DNA of 64,000 nt, taken from DASZUK01 sp963844575 (GTDB lineage Bacteria; Actinomycetota; Acidimicrobiia; Acidimicrobiales; RAAP-2). The position numbers and the translations under genes are program-made. The notes below the pieces were generated by a model. The model saw nothing but the letters and a program-made list of their open reading frames with translations, had not been told where the DNA came from and searched no databases. Position 1 is the stretch's first letter. The number at the start of each line of letters is the position of its first letter. Below, one piece after another: positions 53,736-62,408 of this stretch. Location: positions 1,054,001 through 1,118,000 of the forward strand of contig CAWJOU010000005.1 of NCBI GenBank assembly GCA_963844575.1. Direction: 5' to 3'.

Positions 53736-55258
53736 TGGCTGAACTGACGATCGACGCCAACGAGATCACCGAAGCGTTGCGACGTCACGTCGCCGAGTAC
53801 ACGCCGGCGGTGGGCGCCGAGCAGATCGGGCACGTCGTGGAGGTCGGTGACGGCATCGCCCGGGTGTCCGGGCTACCCGGTGCCGCGGTCAACGAGCTGC
53901 TGGAGTTCGAGGACGGCACCCTGGGGCTGGCGTTGAACCTGGACGAGGACACCATCGGGGCCGTCGTCCTGGGCACAGTCGACGCCATCGAGGAGGAGCA
54001 GATCGTCAAGGCCACCGGTGACATCCTCTCGGTGCCGGTCGGCGACGCCCTGCTCGGTCGGGTGGTCAATGCTCTCGGCGAGCCGATCGACGGCAAGGGT
54101 CCGCTCGGCACCGACCTGACGCGCCGGATGGAGGTGCAAGCCCCCGGCATCGTCGGCCGCCAGCCGGTCGAAGAGCCGTTGCAGACCGGGATCAAGGCCA
54201 TCGACGCCATGACCCCCATCGGCCGGGGCCAGCGGGAGCTGATCATCGGCGACCGCAAGACCGGCAAGACCACGGTGGCGATCGACACGATCATCAACCA
54301 GCGCGGCCAGGGCGTGAAGTGCATCTACGTTGCCATTGGCCAGAAGAACTCCTCGGTGGCCCAGACCGTGAGCACCCTGGCCGCCCACAATGCCCTGGAG
54401 TACACCGTGGTGGTGGTGGCCTCGGCCGGCGACCCGGCACCGTTCAAGTACCTGGCCCCCTACTCCGGCTGCGCCATGGGCCAGCACTGGATGGAGAACG
54501 GCCAGGCCGCGCTCATCGTCTACGACGACCTTTCCAAGCAGGCCGAGGCCTACCGGCAGGTCTCCCTGCTGCTGCGGCGTCCACCAGGGCGCGAGGCTTA
54601 CCCCGGCGACGTCTTCTACCTGCACAGCCGGCTGCTCGAGCGGGCGGCCAAGCTCTCCGACGAGCTCGGCGGCGGTTCGTTGACCGCGCTCCCGATCATC
54701 GAGACGAAGGCCGGCGACATCTCTGCGTACATCCCGACGAACGTCATCTCGATCACCGACGGCCAGGTCTTCTTGGAGTCCGACCTCTTCTACGCCGGGG
54801 TCCGGCCGGCCATCAACGTCGGCAACTCGGTCAGCCGGGTGGGCGGCGCCGCGCAGGTCAAGGCCATGAAGTCGGTCTCGGGCACCTTGAAGCTGGACCT
54901 GGCCCAGTTCCGTGAGCTGGAAGCCTTCGCCACCTTCGGATCGGAGCTGGACAAGGTCTCCCAGGCCCAGCTGGACCGGGGCTACCGCCTGACCGAGCTG
55001 CTCAAGCAGCCCCAGAACGAGCCGGTCCCCGTCGAAGAACAGGTGCTCGTCATCTACGCCGGCACCAAGGGCTGGACCGACACCGTCCCGGTGGAGCACG
55101 TTCGCCGGTTCGAGACCGAGGTCCGCGAGTACTTCCGTGGCAACCACCCGGAGCTGTTGACCCAGATTCGGGACACCGGGAAGTTGCCGGAGGAGGCCGA
55201 CATGGACAAGGCGTTGCAGTCGTTCCTCGACGGCTTCGACACGGGGAAGGTCGACTGA
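53735..55258 (+). CDS. atpA: ATP synthase F1 subunit alpha
   Basis: 507 residues, regulatory nucleotide-binding subunit. Walker A GDRKTGKT, RGQRELIIG, YSGCAMGQHWMENGQAALIVYDDLSKQA and SVSRVGGAAQVKAMK are diagnostic. The ATG overlaps the atpH stop (TGATG). Confidence 0.97.
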   Translation: MAELTIDANEITEALRRHVAEYTPAVGAEQIGHVVEVGDGIARVSGLPGAAVNELLEFEDGTLGLALNLDEDTIGAVVLGTVDAIEEEQIVKATGDILSVPVGDALLGRVVNALGEPIDGKGPLGTDLTRRMEVQAPGIVGRQPVEEPLQTGIKAIDAMTPIGRGQRELIIGDRKTGKTTVAIDTIINQRGQGVKCIYVAIGQKNSSVAQTVSTLAAHNALEYTVVVVASAGDPAPFKYLAPYSGCAMGQHWMENGQAALIVYDDLSKQAEAYRQVSLLLRRPPGREAYPGDVFYLHSRLLERAAKLSDELGGGSLTALPIIETKAGDISAYIPTNVISITDGQVFLESDLFYAGVRPAINVGNSVSRVGGAAQVKAMKSVSGTLKLDLAQFRELEAFATFGSELDKVSQAQLDRGYRLTELLKQPQNEPVPVEEQVLVIYAGTKGWTDTVPVEHVRRFETEVREYFRGNHPELLTQIRDTGKLPEEADMDKALQSFLDGFDTGKVD

Positions 55259-55261
55259 CCG

Positions 55262-56203
55262 ATGGCCGGTGGCCAGGAGCGGGTGCTGCGGCGACGGATC
55301 CGCAGCGTCCAGTCGACCAAGAAGATCACCAAGGCGATGGAGCTGATCGCCGCTTCCCAGATCGTCCGGTCCCTCAACCGGATGACGGCTAACCGCGCCT
55401 ATCGGGCTGGCATGGCTCGTCTCGTGGTGGAGGCGGCCAGGGCCGATCCGGCCGCCGCGGCCAAGCTCATCGGGACCCCGGAAGAACGGCACAACGTCGT
55501 CGTCCTGGCGATCGTCGCCGATCGGGGCCTGTCCGGTCCGTACAACTCGTCCGTTCTGCGGGCCACCGAGCGGCTGCTCGCCGAACTGGCCTCCGACAAC
55601 ATCGCAGTCCGGCTGCTGACCGTCGGCAAGAAGGCCCAGTCGTATTTCCGCTTCCGTGGCCAGGACGTCGAGCAGTCTTTCATCGGTCTCAGCGAGCGAC
55701 CGTCCTTCTCCGATGCGCAGAGGGTAGCGGGGGCGGCGGCCGCGCCGTTCGTGGCCGGCGACGCCGACCAGGTACTGCTGGTGTCCGCCCGGTACCTGTC
55801 GGCTGGGTCGCAGGTAGCGCAGGTCCGTCAGCTGCTGCCGCTTCCGGACCCGGAGGCCGAAGAGGCGATGGAGGAGACCGAAGCCGCGGCCACGTCGCCG
55901 AACACCGTCCGGTCGTCGGGGGACGGCGGCGGGTACACCGAGTTCGAGCCAGACGTCGAGACACTCCTGGCCGAGCTGGGACCGAAGGCCGTCGAGTCGG
56001 AGATCTTCACCGCCCTGCTCGAGGGGGCGGCGTCGTTCTTCACCGCCCAGCAGCGAGCGATGGCCGCGGCCAGCGACAACGCGGACGAGCTGATCCGCAC
56101 GTTGAGCCGCATCATGAACCGCGCCCGCCAGGACGCCATCACCACCGAGATCATGGAGATCGTCGGCGGAGCGGAGGCGCTCCGCCAGTCGAAGGGAGCT
56201 TGA
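55262..56203 (+). CDS. atpG: ATP synthase F1 subunit gamma
   Basis: 313 residues, central rotor shaft. The N-terminal helix has RRRIRSVQSTKKITKAMELIA and the C-terminal helix AMAAASDNADELIRTLSRIMNRARQDAITTEIMEIVGGAEAL. ADRGLSGPYNSSV is typical. An acidic insert at about 195-225 resembles the gamma loop seen in mycobacteria. Confidence 0.95.
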   Translation: MAGGQERVLRRRIRSVQSTKKITKAMELIAASQIVRSLNRMTANRAYRAGMARLVVEAARADPAAAAKLIGTPEERHNVVVLAIVADRGLSGPYNSSVLRATERLLAELASDNIAVRLLTVGKKAQSYFRFRGQDVEQSFIGLSERPSFSDAQRVAGAAAAPFVAGDADQVLLVSARYLSAGSQVAQVRQLLPLPDPEAEEAMEETEAAATSPNTVRSSGDGGGYTEFEPDVETLLAELGPKAVESEIFTALLEGAASFFTAQQRAMAAASDNADELIRTLSRIMNRARQDAITTEIMEIVGGAEALRQSKGA

Positions 56204-56208
56204 CCCCA

Positions 56209-57667
56209 ATGACCACCACCGCACCAGCGGCGCCGACCACCGAGGACCGTTCGCTCGAGGAAGGCCGGGTCATCGCCATCGCCGGGCCGGTCATCGACGT
56301 CGAGTTCCCGCCGCATGCCCTCCCGGAGATCAACTACGCCGTCGAGGTCGACCTGGACCTCGAGGGGACCAAGGTGACCGTCTCGGCCGAGGTGGCCCAG
56401 CAGATCGGCGAAGGCCGGGTCCGCTGCATCTGCATGCAGCCCACCGACGGCCTGGTCCGGGGCGCCCCGGTCCGCAACACCGGCCGAGGCATCTCGGTAC
56501 CGGTGGGCGACGTCGTCCTCGGCCACGTCTTCAACGTCCTCGGCCAGCCCCTCGACACCGACGACATCGGCCCGGTGGCCGAGCGCTGGGAGATCCACCG
56601 ACCCGCTCCCGACTTCGACCAGCTGGAGCCCCGCGTCCAGATGTTCGAGACCGGCATCAAGGTCATCGACCTCCTGGAGCCCTACGTGCAGGGCGGCAAG
56701 ATCGGCCTGTTCGGCGGGGCGGGGGTGGGCAAGACCGTGATCATCCTGGAGATGATCAACCGGGTGGCCACCAACCACGGCGGTGTCTCCGTCTTCGCCG
56801 GCGTCGGCGAGCGGACCCGCGAGGGCACGGACCTCTGGTTGGAGATGAAGGAGTCCGGGGTCATGGAGAAGGCCGCCCTGGTCTACGGCCAGATGGACGA
56901 GCCACCCGGTGTCCGGCTGCGGGTCGCCCTGGCCGCCCTGACCATGGCCGAGTACTTCCGGGACGTCCAGAACCAGGACGTGCTGCTCTTCGTCGACAAC
57001 ATCTTCCGGTTCGTCCAGGCCGGCTCCGAGGTCTCCACCCTGCTGGGCCGGATGCCCTCGGCTGTGGGCTACCAGCCCACCCTGGCCGACGAGATGGGCG
57101 AGCTGCAGGAGCGGATCACCTCCACCCGGGGCCGGTCGATCACGTCGGTCCAGGCCGTCTACGTCCCGGCGGACGACTACACCGACCCGGCGCCGTTCAC
57201 GACGTTCACCCACCTCGACGCCACTACCGAGCTGTCCCGACAGATCGCCGCCCTCGGCATCTACCCGGCCGTCGACCCGCTGGCATCGACGTCGAACATC
57301 CTCGCCCCCGAGGTCGTCGGCGAGCGCCACTACAACGTCGCCCGCCAGGTCCAGGGGGTCCTCCAGCGCTACAAGGAGCTGCAGGACATCATCGCCATCC
57401 TCGGTCTCGACGAGCTCTCCGAGGAGGACCGGGTGACGGTCTCGCGGGCCCGGAAGATCCAGCGGTTCCTTTCCCAGCCGTTCAACGTCGGCGAGGTGTT
57501 CACCGGCCTGAAGGGCGTCACCGTGCCGATCGCCGAGACGGTCGAGTCGTTCGAGGCGCTCGTCAACGGCGATCTCGACGACGTCGCCGGAGCAGGCGTT
57601 CCTGAATGTCGGCGGAGCCGAGTCGGTGCTCGAGAAGGCCCGCCAGCTGGAGAGCCAGGGCAGCTGA
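56209..57667 (+). CDS. atpD: ATP synthase F1 subunit beta, interrupted by one extra base near its 3' end
   Basis: Catalytic subunit. Walker A GGAGVGKT, the Glu of GVGERTREG, LLFVDNIFRF and the catalytic-site region LGRMPSAVGYQPTLADEMG are intact. The zero frame reads GDLDDVAGAG and runs on through atpC. Removing one G after GACGTC (near 57588) gives DDVPEQAFLNVGGAESVLEKA and a TGA at 57667, for 485 residues. ATG 56209 follows GGGAG with 11-nt spacing; the TTG at 56200 is too close to it. As written the normal C-terminus is lost. Confidence 0.93.
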
Positions 57668-58186
57668 TGGCCAACGGCGTCTTCCGGGTCCAGATCGTCA
57701 CGCCCGAGGAGCAGCTGCTCGACACCCAGGCTCGGGCGCTGGTGCTCCGCAGCTCGGACGGCAATTTCACGGTGCTCGACGGCCATACCCCGCTGGTCAC
57801 CGACGTCGTCCCCGGCGACGTCCGGGTCGATCCTGACGACGGGGAGCCGGTGCACTTGGCCGTCCATGGAGGCTACCTGCAGGTCGAGACGGGCACCGAC
57901 CTCGACGGGGGCGACGAGCGGCGAGCGTTCCACCCGGGCCACCCTGCTGGCCGGGATCGCCGAGCTGTCCGACCGGATCGACGTGCCCCGGGCCCAGGAG
58001 GCCCGGACCCGCGCCGAGGCCCGGGTGGAGGAGCTGCGGGCCGCCGGACGGACCTCCGGTTCCGCCAATTCGACCGCGTCGGCCGATGGTGAGCCGCTGA
58101 CCGCCGAGGACGTCGAGCTGGCGTCGGCCGAGGCCGCGCTCCGGCGGGCCGAGGTGCGCCTCGAGGTCGCCGGCGTCACCGCCTAG
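57667..58186 (+). CDS. atpC: ATP synthase F1 subunit epsilon, interrupted by one extra base
   Basis: The ATG overlaps the corrected atpD stop (TGATG). The beta-sandwich domain reads FRVQIVTPEEQLL, SSDGNFTVLDGHTPLVTDVVPG and VHGGYLQVE. After DGGDERR, near 57925, the frame must shift by +1 to continue STRATLLAGIAELSDRIDVPRAQEA, the C-terminal helices. Corrected length is 172 residues, longer than the usual 120-140, with an extra Ala/Glu-rich helical tail. Without the shift the C-terminal inhibitory helices would be replaced by a nonsense Arg/Pro/Gly-rich tail. Confidence 0.88.
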
Positions 58187-58283
58187 CCCGAGCAGCCACC
58201 GCAGCGCGGCGGGCGCGGTTGCACATCGGCGTACCGACTGGGCGAGGATGGGCCCGACGCGAGATCGGGACGAGGAGGCGGCG

Positions 58284-58766
58284 ATGGCCGACGAGATCAC
58301 GGTGACGAGTGACCACTTCGACGACGACGGGACGATCCCGACGTCGGCGGCCCACACGTACGGCGGCGGCGAGAACCGCAGCCCCCATCTGGCATGGGCC
58401 GGCCTGCCGGAGGGCACGAAGAGCGTCGCCGTCACCATCTGGGACCCCGACGCGCCGACCGGGATCGGCTTCGTCCACTGGGTCCGGTTCGACATCCCGC
58501 CGGACGTCACGTCGTTCGACGAGGGCGCGGGGACCGAGGACGGTCCGTGGGTCGACGGGTTCACCGACTGGGGCGAGACCGGCTACGGCGGCATGGCGCC
58601 GCCGCCCGGCGACGAGCCGCACCGGTACATCGTCACCGTCTACGCCCTCGGCACCGAGTCGCTCGGCCTCGACGGGACCACGACGTACGCCAAGTTCAAG
58701 TTCATGTCCCGCGACCATCTGCTCGGGACCGGCACGATCACCGGGCGGTTCGGCATCGACGGCTGA
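58284..58766 (+). CDS. YbhB/YbcL-type phosphatidylethanolamine-binding protein family
   Basis: 160 residues. ENRSPHLAWAGLPEGTKSVAV, DPDAPTGIGFVHWVRFDIP, GYGGMAPPPGDEPHRYIVTVYAL and FKFMSRDHLLGTGTITGRFG match the bacterial PEBP/Raf-kinase-inhibitor-like family, whose physiological ligand is unknown. The strong GAGGAGG nine bases upstream fixes ATG 58284. It lies alone after the ATP synthase operon. Confidence 0.93.
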   Translation: MADEITVTSDHFDDDGTIPTSAAHTYGGGENRSPHLAWAGLPEGTKSVAVTIWDPDAPTGIGFVHWVRFDIPPDVTSFDEGAGTEDGPWVDGFTDWGETGYGGMAPPPGDEPHRYIVTVYALGTESLGLDGTTTYAKFKFMSRDHLLGTGTITGRFGIDG

Positions 58767-58868
58767 GCGCGGCGTCGATCGGCGCCACTAGATGGCCGCC
58801 GACGGGCCCCGTGGCACATCGCTCGGTTCTCACCCTTTGACGAATTCGTGAAGATCCAGGTCAGCCGG

Positions 58869-58892
58869 GCGGGATCTTCGCCGAGATCCCGC
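58869..58892. terminator. Hairpin between convergent PEBP and glpX genes
   Basis: GCGGGATCT (58869-58877) pairs with AGATCCCGC (58884-58892) around a 6-nt loop, a perfect 9-bp stem placed between two convergent genes, as expected for a shared terminator. No T tract. Confidence 0.6.
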
Positions 58893-58990
58893 GTGTTCTC
58901 GCTGGTCAGAGCTATTCTGCAAAGGGTGTACTAGCGCCTTCCCCGGGTCTCCTGCTGCCCCGGCTCCCCAGGGCGGCCTGGGAACCGGCG

Positions 58991-59986
58991 TCAGGTGAAC
59001 GGGATGGCGCTGTACTCGGCCAGCTTGGCCAGCGGGTGGCTGGCGTCGATCTTGCGCAACGTGCCGGACTTCGAGCGCATGACGAGCGACTGGGTCGTTG
59101 CGCCGAAGTCGTGGTAGCGGACACCCTGCAGCAGCTCGCCGTCGGTGATGCCGGTGGCGGCGAAGAAGCAGTTGTCGCCCTGGACGAGATCCTCGGTCGT
59201 GAGGACGGCGTCCACGTCGTAGCCGGCGTCGAGCGCGGCCTTGCGCTCGTCGTCGTCCCGCGGCCAGAGCCGGCCCTGTATCTCCCCACCCATGCACTTG
59301 AGGGCGGCCGCGGCGAGCACGCCTTCGGGCGTCCCGCCGATGCCGAACAGGATGTCCACCCCGGCGCCCGGCCAGCCGGTGGCGATGGCGCCGGCGACGT
59401 CGCCGTCGGTGATCAGTCGGATGCGGGCCCCCGAGGCGCGGACCTCGGCGATCAGGTCGGCGTGGCGAGGTCGGTCGAGGATCACCGCGGTCAGGTCGTT
59501 GACCGGCAGGCCGACGGCGCGGGAGAGGGCGCGGAGGTTCTCGGTCGGCGTCCGGTTGACGTCGACGGCCCCCCGTCCCCGAGGACCGACCGCGATCTTC
59601 TCCATGTACACGCACGGTCCCGGGTCGAACATCGTGCCGCGCTCGGACGCGGCGATGACGGCGAGCGCGCCACCCCGGCCGAGGGCCGTCGGCGTCGTCC
59701 CGTCGATCGGGTCGACCGCGATGTCGGTCGGCGGCGGCAACCCGTCGCCGATGCGCTCTCCGTTGAAGAGCATCGGGGCGCTGTCCTTCTCGCCTTCGCC
59801 GATGACGACGACGCCGTCCATCGAGACGGTCTGGAGAACGACGCGCATGGCGTTGACGGCGGCGCCGTCCGCCCCTTCCTTGTCCCCCCGGCCCATCCAG
59901 CGGCTGGCCGCCATAGCGGCGGCTTCGGTGACCCGGACCAGCTCCATGGCCAGGTTGCGGTCGGGGGCCTGCGGTTGGCTGCTCAC
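58991..59986 (-). CDS. glpX: Class II fructose-1,6-bisphosphatase
   Basis: 331 residues; gluconeogenic enzyme. GEGEKDSAPML, AVDPIDGTT, TDGDVAGAIAT, GIGGTPEGVLAAAALKCMGGEIQGRL and the ending KIDASHPLAKLAEY are GlpX motifs. The GTG at 59986 is chosen because TAGGGT (reverse strand, 60000-59995) lies 8 nt upstream; an in-frame ATG at 60034 would overlap this promoter. Convergent with the PEBP gene and divergent from murA. Confidence 0.94.
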   Translation of the reverse strand: MSSQPQAPDRNLAMELVRVTEAAAMAASRWMGRGDKEGADGAAVNAMRVVLQTVSMDGVVVIGEGEKDSAPMLFNGERIGDGLPPPTDIAVDPIDGTTPTALGRGGALAVIAASERGTMFDPGPCVYMEKIAVGPRGRGAVDVNRTPTENLRALSRAVGLPVNDLTAVILDRPRHADLIAEVRASGARIRLITDGDVAGAIATGWPGAGVDILFGIGGTPEGVLAAAALKCMGGEIQGRLWPRDDDERKAALDAGYDVDAVLTTEDLVQGDNCFFAATGITDGELLQGVRYHDFGATTQSLVMRSKSGTLRKIDASHPLAKLAEYSAIPFT

Positions 59987-59994
59987 GGGGCCAG

Positions 59995-60000
59995 ACCCTA
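59995..60000 (-). promoter_or_regulatory. -10 element for leaderless glpX
   Basis: TAGGGT on the reverse strand, 8 nt before the GTG start, with no ribosome binding site. Confidence 0.5.
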
Positions 60001-60083
60001 GCGGCTGCGTCCCCGCCGGACCGCTGACCAGCACCGGCGCGCCGTCCTGACCAGGGTCGCAGGAGGAACGGTCGGCGGGCCGC

Positions 60084-60089
60084 CATAAT
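60084..60089 (+). promoter_or_regulatory. -10 element for leaderless murA
   Basis: CATAAT (5 of 6 matches to consensus) 7 nt before the murA ATG; no Shine-Dalgarno sequence. Confidence 0.55.
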
Positions 60090-60096
60090 TGGGCGG

Positions 60097-61392
60097 ATGG
60101 ACGCCATTCCCCCGAAGGACCGTTTCGTCATTCGGCCCAACGGGCCGCTCGGGGGGACGGTCCGGGCGGGCGGGGCGAAGAACTCGGCGCTCAAGCTGAT
60201 GGCCGCCTGCCTGCTGGCCGAGGGCCGCCACGAGCTGACGAACGTGCCGCGGATCGCCGACGTCGACACGATGGCCGAAGTGCTCGCCGCGCTCGGCGCG
60301 ACGGTCGAGCGGCGGCCGGACGGGGTGCTCGTCGTCGACTCGCCGCCGCCGGCCGCGCTGGTGCCGGAGGCACCGTACGACCTCGTCGAGCGGATGCGGG
60401 CATCGATCGTCGTCCTCGGGCCGCTGCTCGCCCGGTGCGGCCACGCCCGGGTGTCGATGCCCGGTGGCGACGACTTCGGCGACCGGCCGATCGACTTCCA
60501 CCTGCACGGCCTCGGCGCGATGGGTGCCCGCTTCGAGACGGCCCACGGCTACGTCGAGGGTGTCGTCGACGGCGGGCCGTCCGGCGCGGCCCGGCTGGTC
60601 GGGACTCGCGTCGTGCTCGAGTACCCGAGCCACACCGCGACCGACAATCTCCTCATGGCCGCGGTCCTGGCCAAGGGGACGACGGTGATCGAGAACGCGG
60701 CCCGCGAGCCGGAAGTCTGCGACCTGGCCAACTTCCTCAACTCGATGGGCGGCTGCGTCCGGGGGGCCGGCACGTCGCGGATCGAGGTCGAGGGGGTCGA
60801 GACGCTCCAGCCGACCAGCCACGCGGTCATCGCCGACCGCGTCGTCGTCGCCACCTATCTGGCCGCGGTCGGTCTGGCCGGCGGCGAGATCGTCGTCGAG
60901 GACGCCCGGGTCGAGCACGTCGAGATGCTGCTGCGCAAGATGACCGAGATGGGGCTGCGGGTCGAGCAGCGCCCCGACGGCTTGCTCGCCGCCGCGCCCG
61001 GGCGTCTCCGGTCGGTCGACGTCTCGACGCTGCCGTACCCAGGCGTGGCGACCGACTACAAGCCGCTGCTCGTCACGATGCTCACCGTGGCCGACGGCGT
61101 CGGGATCGTCACCGAGAACCTCTTCTCCGGCCGCTTCCGCTACGTCGACGAGCTGCGGCGGATGGGCGCCGACCTGCGCACCGAGGGCCACCACGCGGTC
61201 GTCCGCGGCGTGCCGCGCCTCTCCGGCGCCCCGGTACGGGCCTCCGACATCCGGGCCGGCGCCGCGCTCGTCCTGGCCGGCCTGGTCGCGGACGGCGAGA
61301 CCGAGGTCGCCGGCGCCCACCACGTCGACCGCGGCTACGAGGACCTCGCTGGTGCCCTGCAGTCCCTCGGGGCCAAAGTGTCCCGGCAGTGA
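60097..61392 (+). CDS. murA: UDP-N-acetylglucosamine 1-carboxyvinyltransferase
   Basis: 431 residues. Transfers enolpyruvate from PEP to UDP-GlcNAc, the first committed step of peptidoglycan synthesis. GGAKNSALKLMAA, the RASIVVLGPLLARCG helix, and EGVETLQPTSHAVIADRVVVATYL are typical. In the active-site loop the usual PGGCAIG is PGGDDFGDRP, so Asp replaces the Cys that fosfomycin alkylates. The same Cys-to-Asp change is known from Mycobacterium MurA and gives intrinsic resistance. Stop overlaps the meaB start (GTGA). Confidence 0.95.
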   Translation: MDAIPPKDRFVIRPNGPLGGTVRAGGAKNSALKLMAACLLAEGRHELTNVPRIADVDTMAEVLAALGATVERRPDGVLVVDSPPPAALVPEAPYDLVERMRASIVVLGPLLARCGHARVSMPGGDDFGDRPIDFHLHGLGAMGARFETAHGYVEGVVDGGPSGAARLVGTRVVLEYPSHTATDNLLMAAVLAKGTTVIENAAREPEVCDLANFLNSMGGCVRGAGTSRIEVEGVETLQPTSHAVIADRVVVATYLAAVGLAGGEIVVEDARVEHVEMLLRKMTEMGLRVEQRPDGLLAAAPGRLRSVDVSTLPYPGVATDYKPLLVTMLTVADGVGIVTENLFSGRFRYVDELRRMGADLRTEGHHAVVRGVPRLSGAPVRASDIRAGAALVLAGLVADGETEVAGAHHVDRGYEDLAGALQSLGAKVSRQ

Positions 61393-62408
61393 CGACGCCG
61401 TCCCGGGATCCCGACACGCTCCTCGCCGAGGCCCGCAAGGGCGACCGGGTCGCGCTGGCCCGGCTGCTCTCGATCGTCGAGCGTGGCGGCGAACCGAGCC
61501 GGGTGCTCGCCCGCCTGGCCTACCGCGAGCCGCCGCCGTACACGGTCGGCCTGACCGGGGCGCCGGGCGCCGGCAAGTCGACGATGACCAACCGGCTGAT
61601 CGCGGCCGCCCGCCGCGGCTGGCCGCCGGTGCCGTCCGACGGGGAGGCCGGCGACGCGGACCCCGAGCCGATCGACCAGGTGGCGGTCGTCGCGGTCGAC
61701 CCGTCGTCGCCGTTCACCGGCGGCGCCATCCTCGGTGACCGGGTCCGTATGCAGGACCACGCCACCGACCCGTCGGTGTTCGTCCGGTCGATGGCCACCC
61801 GCGGCCATCTCGGCGGCCTCGCGTTGGCCGTCCCCGAGGCCGTTCGCGTCCTCGGCGCCGCCGGCCTGCCGACCGTCATCGTCGAGACGGTCGGCGTCGG
61901 GCAGATGGAGGTCGAGGTGGCGTCGGCGGCGGACACGACCGTCGTCGTCGTTACGCCCGGCTGGGGCGACTCGATGCAGGCGAACAAGGCCGGCCTGCTG
62001 GAGGTGGCGGACGTCTTCGTCGTCAACAAGGCCGACCGACCCGGCGCCCGCGAAGCCCGGCGCGACCTCGACCAGATGCTCGACCTGTCGATGACCGGTG
62101 ACTGGCGGCCGCCGATCGTCGAGACCGTCGCCGCCACCGGTGCGGGCATCGACGACCTGTGGACCGAGATCGCCCGGCACCGGGCGTACCTCGTCGGGTC
62201 CGGCCGGCTCGTCGAGCGCCGCCGGGACCGGCTGGGCACGGAGCTCCGGCGGGTGCTGACCGCGCGGCTGCGCCGCCAGGTCGACGAGCTGACCGCCGGC
62301 CCGGGGTTCGCGGCCGCGGTGGCCGCGCTGGTCGACGGCCGGGTCGACCCGTACGACGCGGCCGACGAGCTCCTCGGCCGAGAGCCGTCGGGTACGGTGC
62401 CGGGGTGA
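61389..62408 (+). CDS. meaB: MeaB/ArgK-type GTPase chaperone of B12-dependent mutases
   Basis: 339 residues. G1 motif GAPGAGKST, VVAVDPSSPFTGGAILGDRVRM, VIVETVGVGQMEVEVA and NKADRPGA are diagnostic. MeaB protects and reloads adenosylcobalamin-dependent methylmalonyl-CoA mutase. No mutase gene lies in the window. The GTG overlaps the murA stop and the gene overlaps the enoyl-CoA hydratase gene. Confidence 0.93.
   Translation: MTTPSRDPDTLLAEARKGDRVALARLLSIVERGGEPSRVLARLAYREPPPYTVGLTGAPGAGKSTMTNRLIAAARRGWPPVPSDGEAGDADPEPIDQVAVVAVDPSSPFTGGAILGDRVRMQDHATDPSVFVRSMATRGHLGGLALAVPEAVRVLGAAGLPTVIVETVGVGQMEVEVASAADTTVVVVTPGWGDSMQANKAGLLEVADVFVVNKADRPGAREARRDLDQMLDLSMTGDWRPPIVETVAATGAGIDDLWTEIARHRAYLVGSGRLVERRRDRLGTELRRVLTARLRRQVDELTAGPGFAAAVAALVDGRVDPYDAADELLGREPSGTVPG

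Noticed and set aside
57866..58186. An independent small gene after atpC
   Set aside because: It encodes the C-terminal helices of epsilon (STRATLLAGIAELSDRID) and starts inside the beta-sandwich coding region; it is the second half of atpC.
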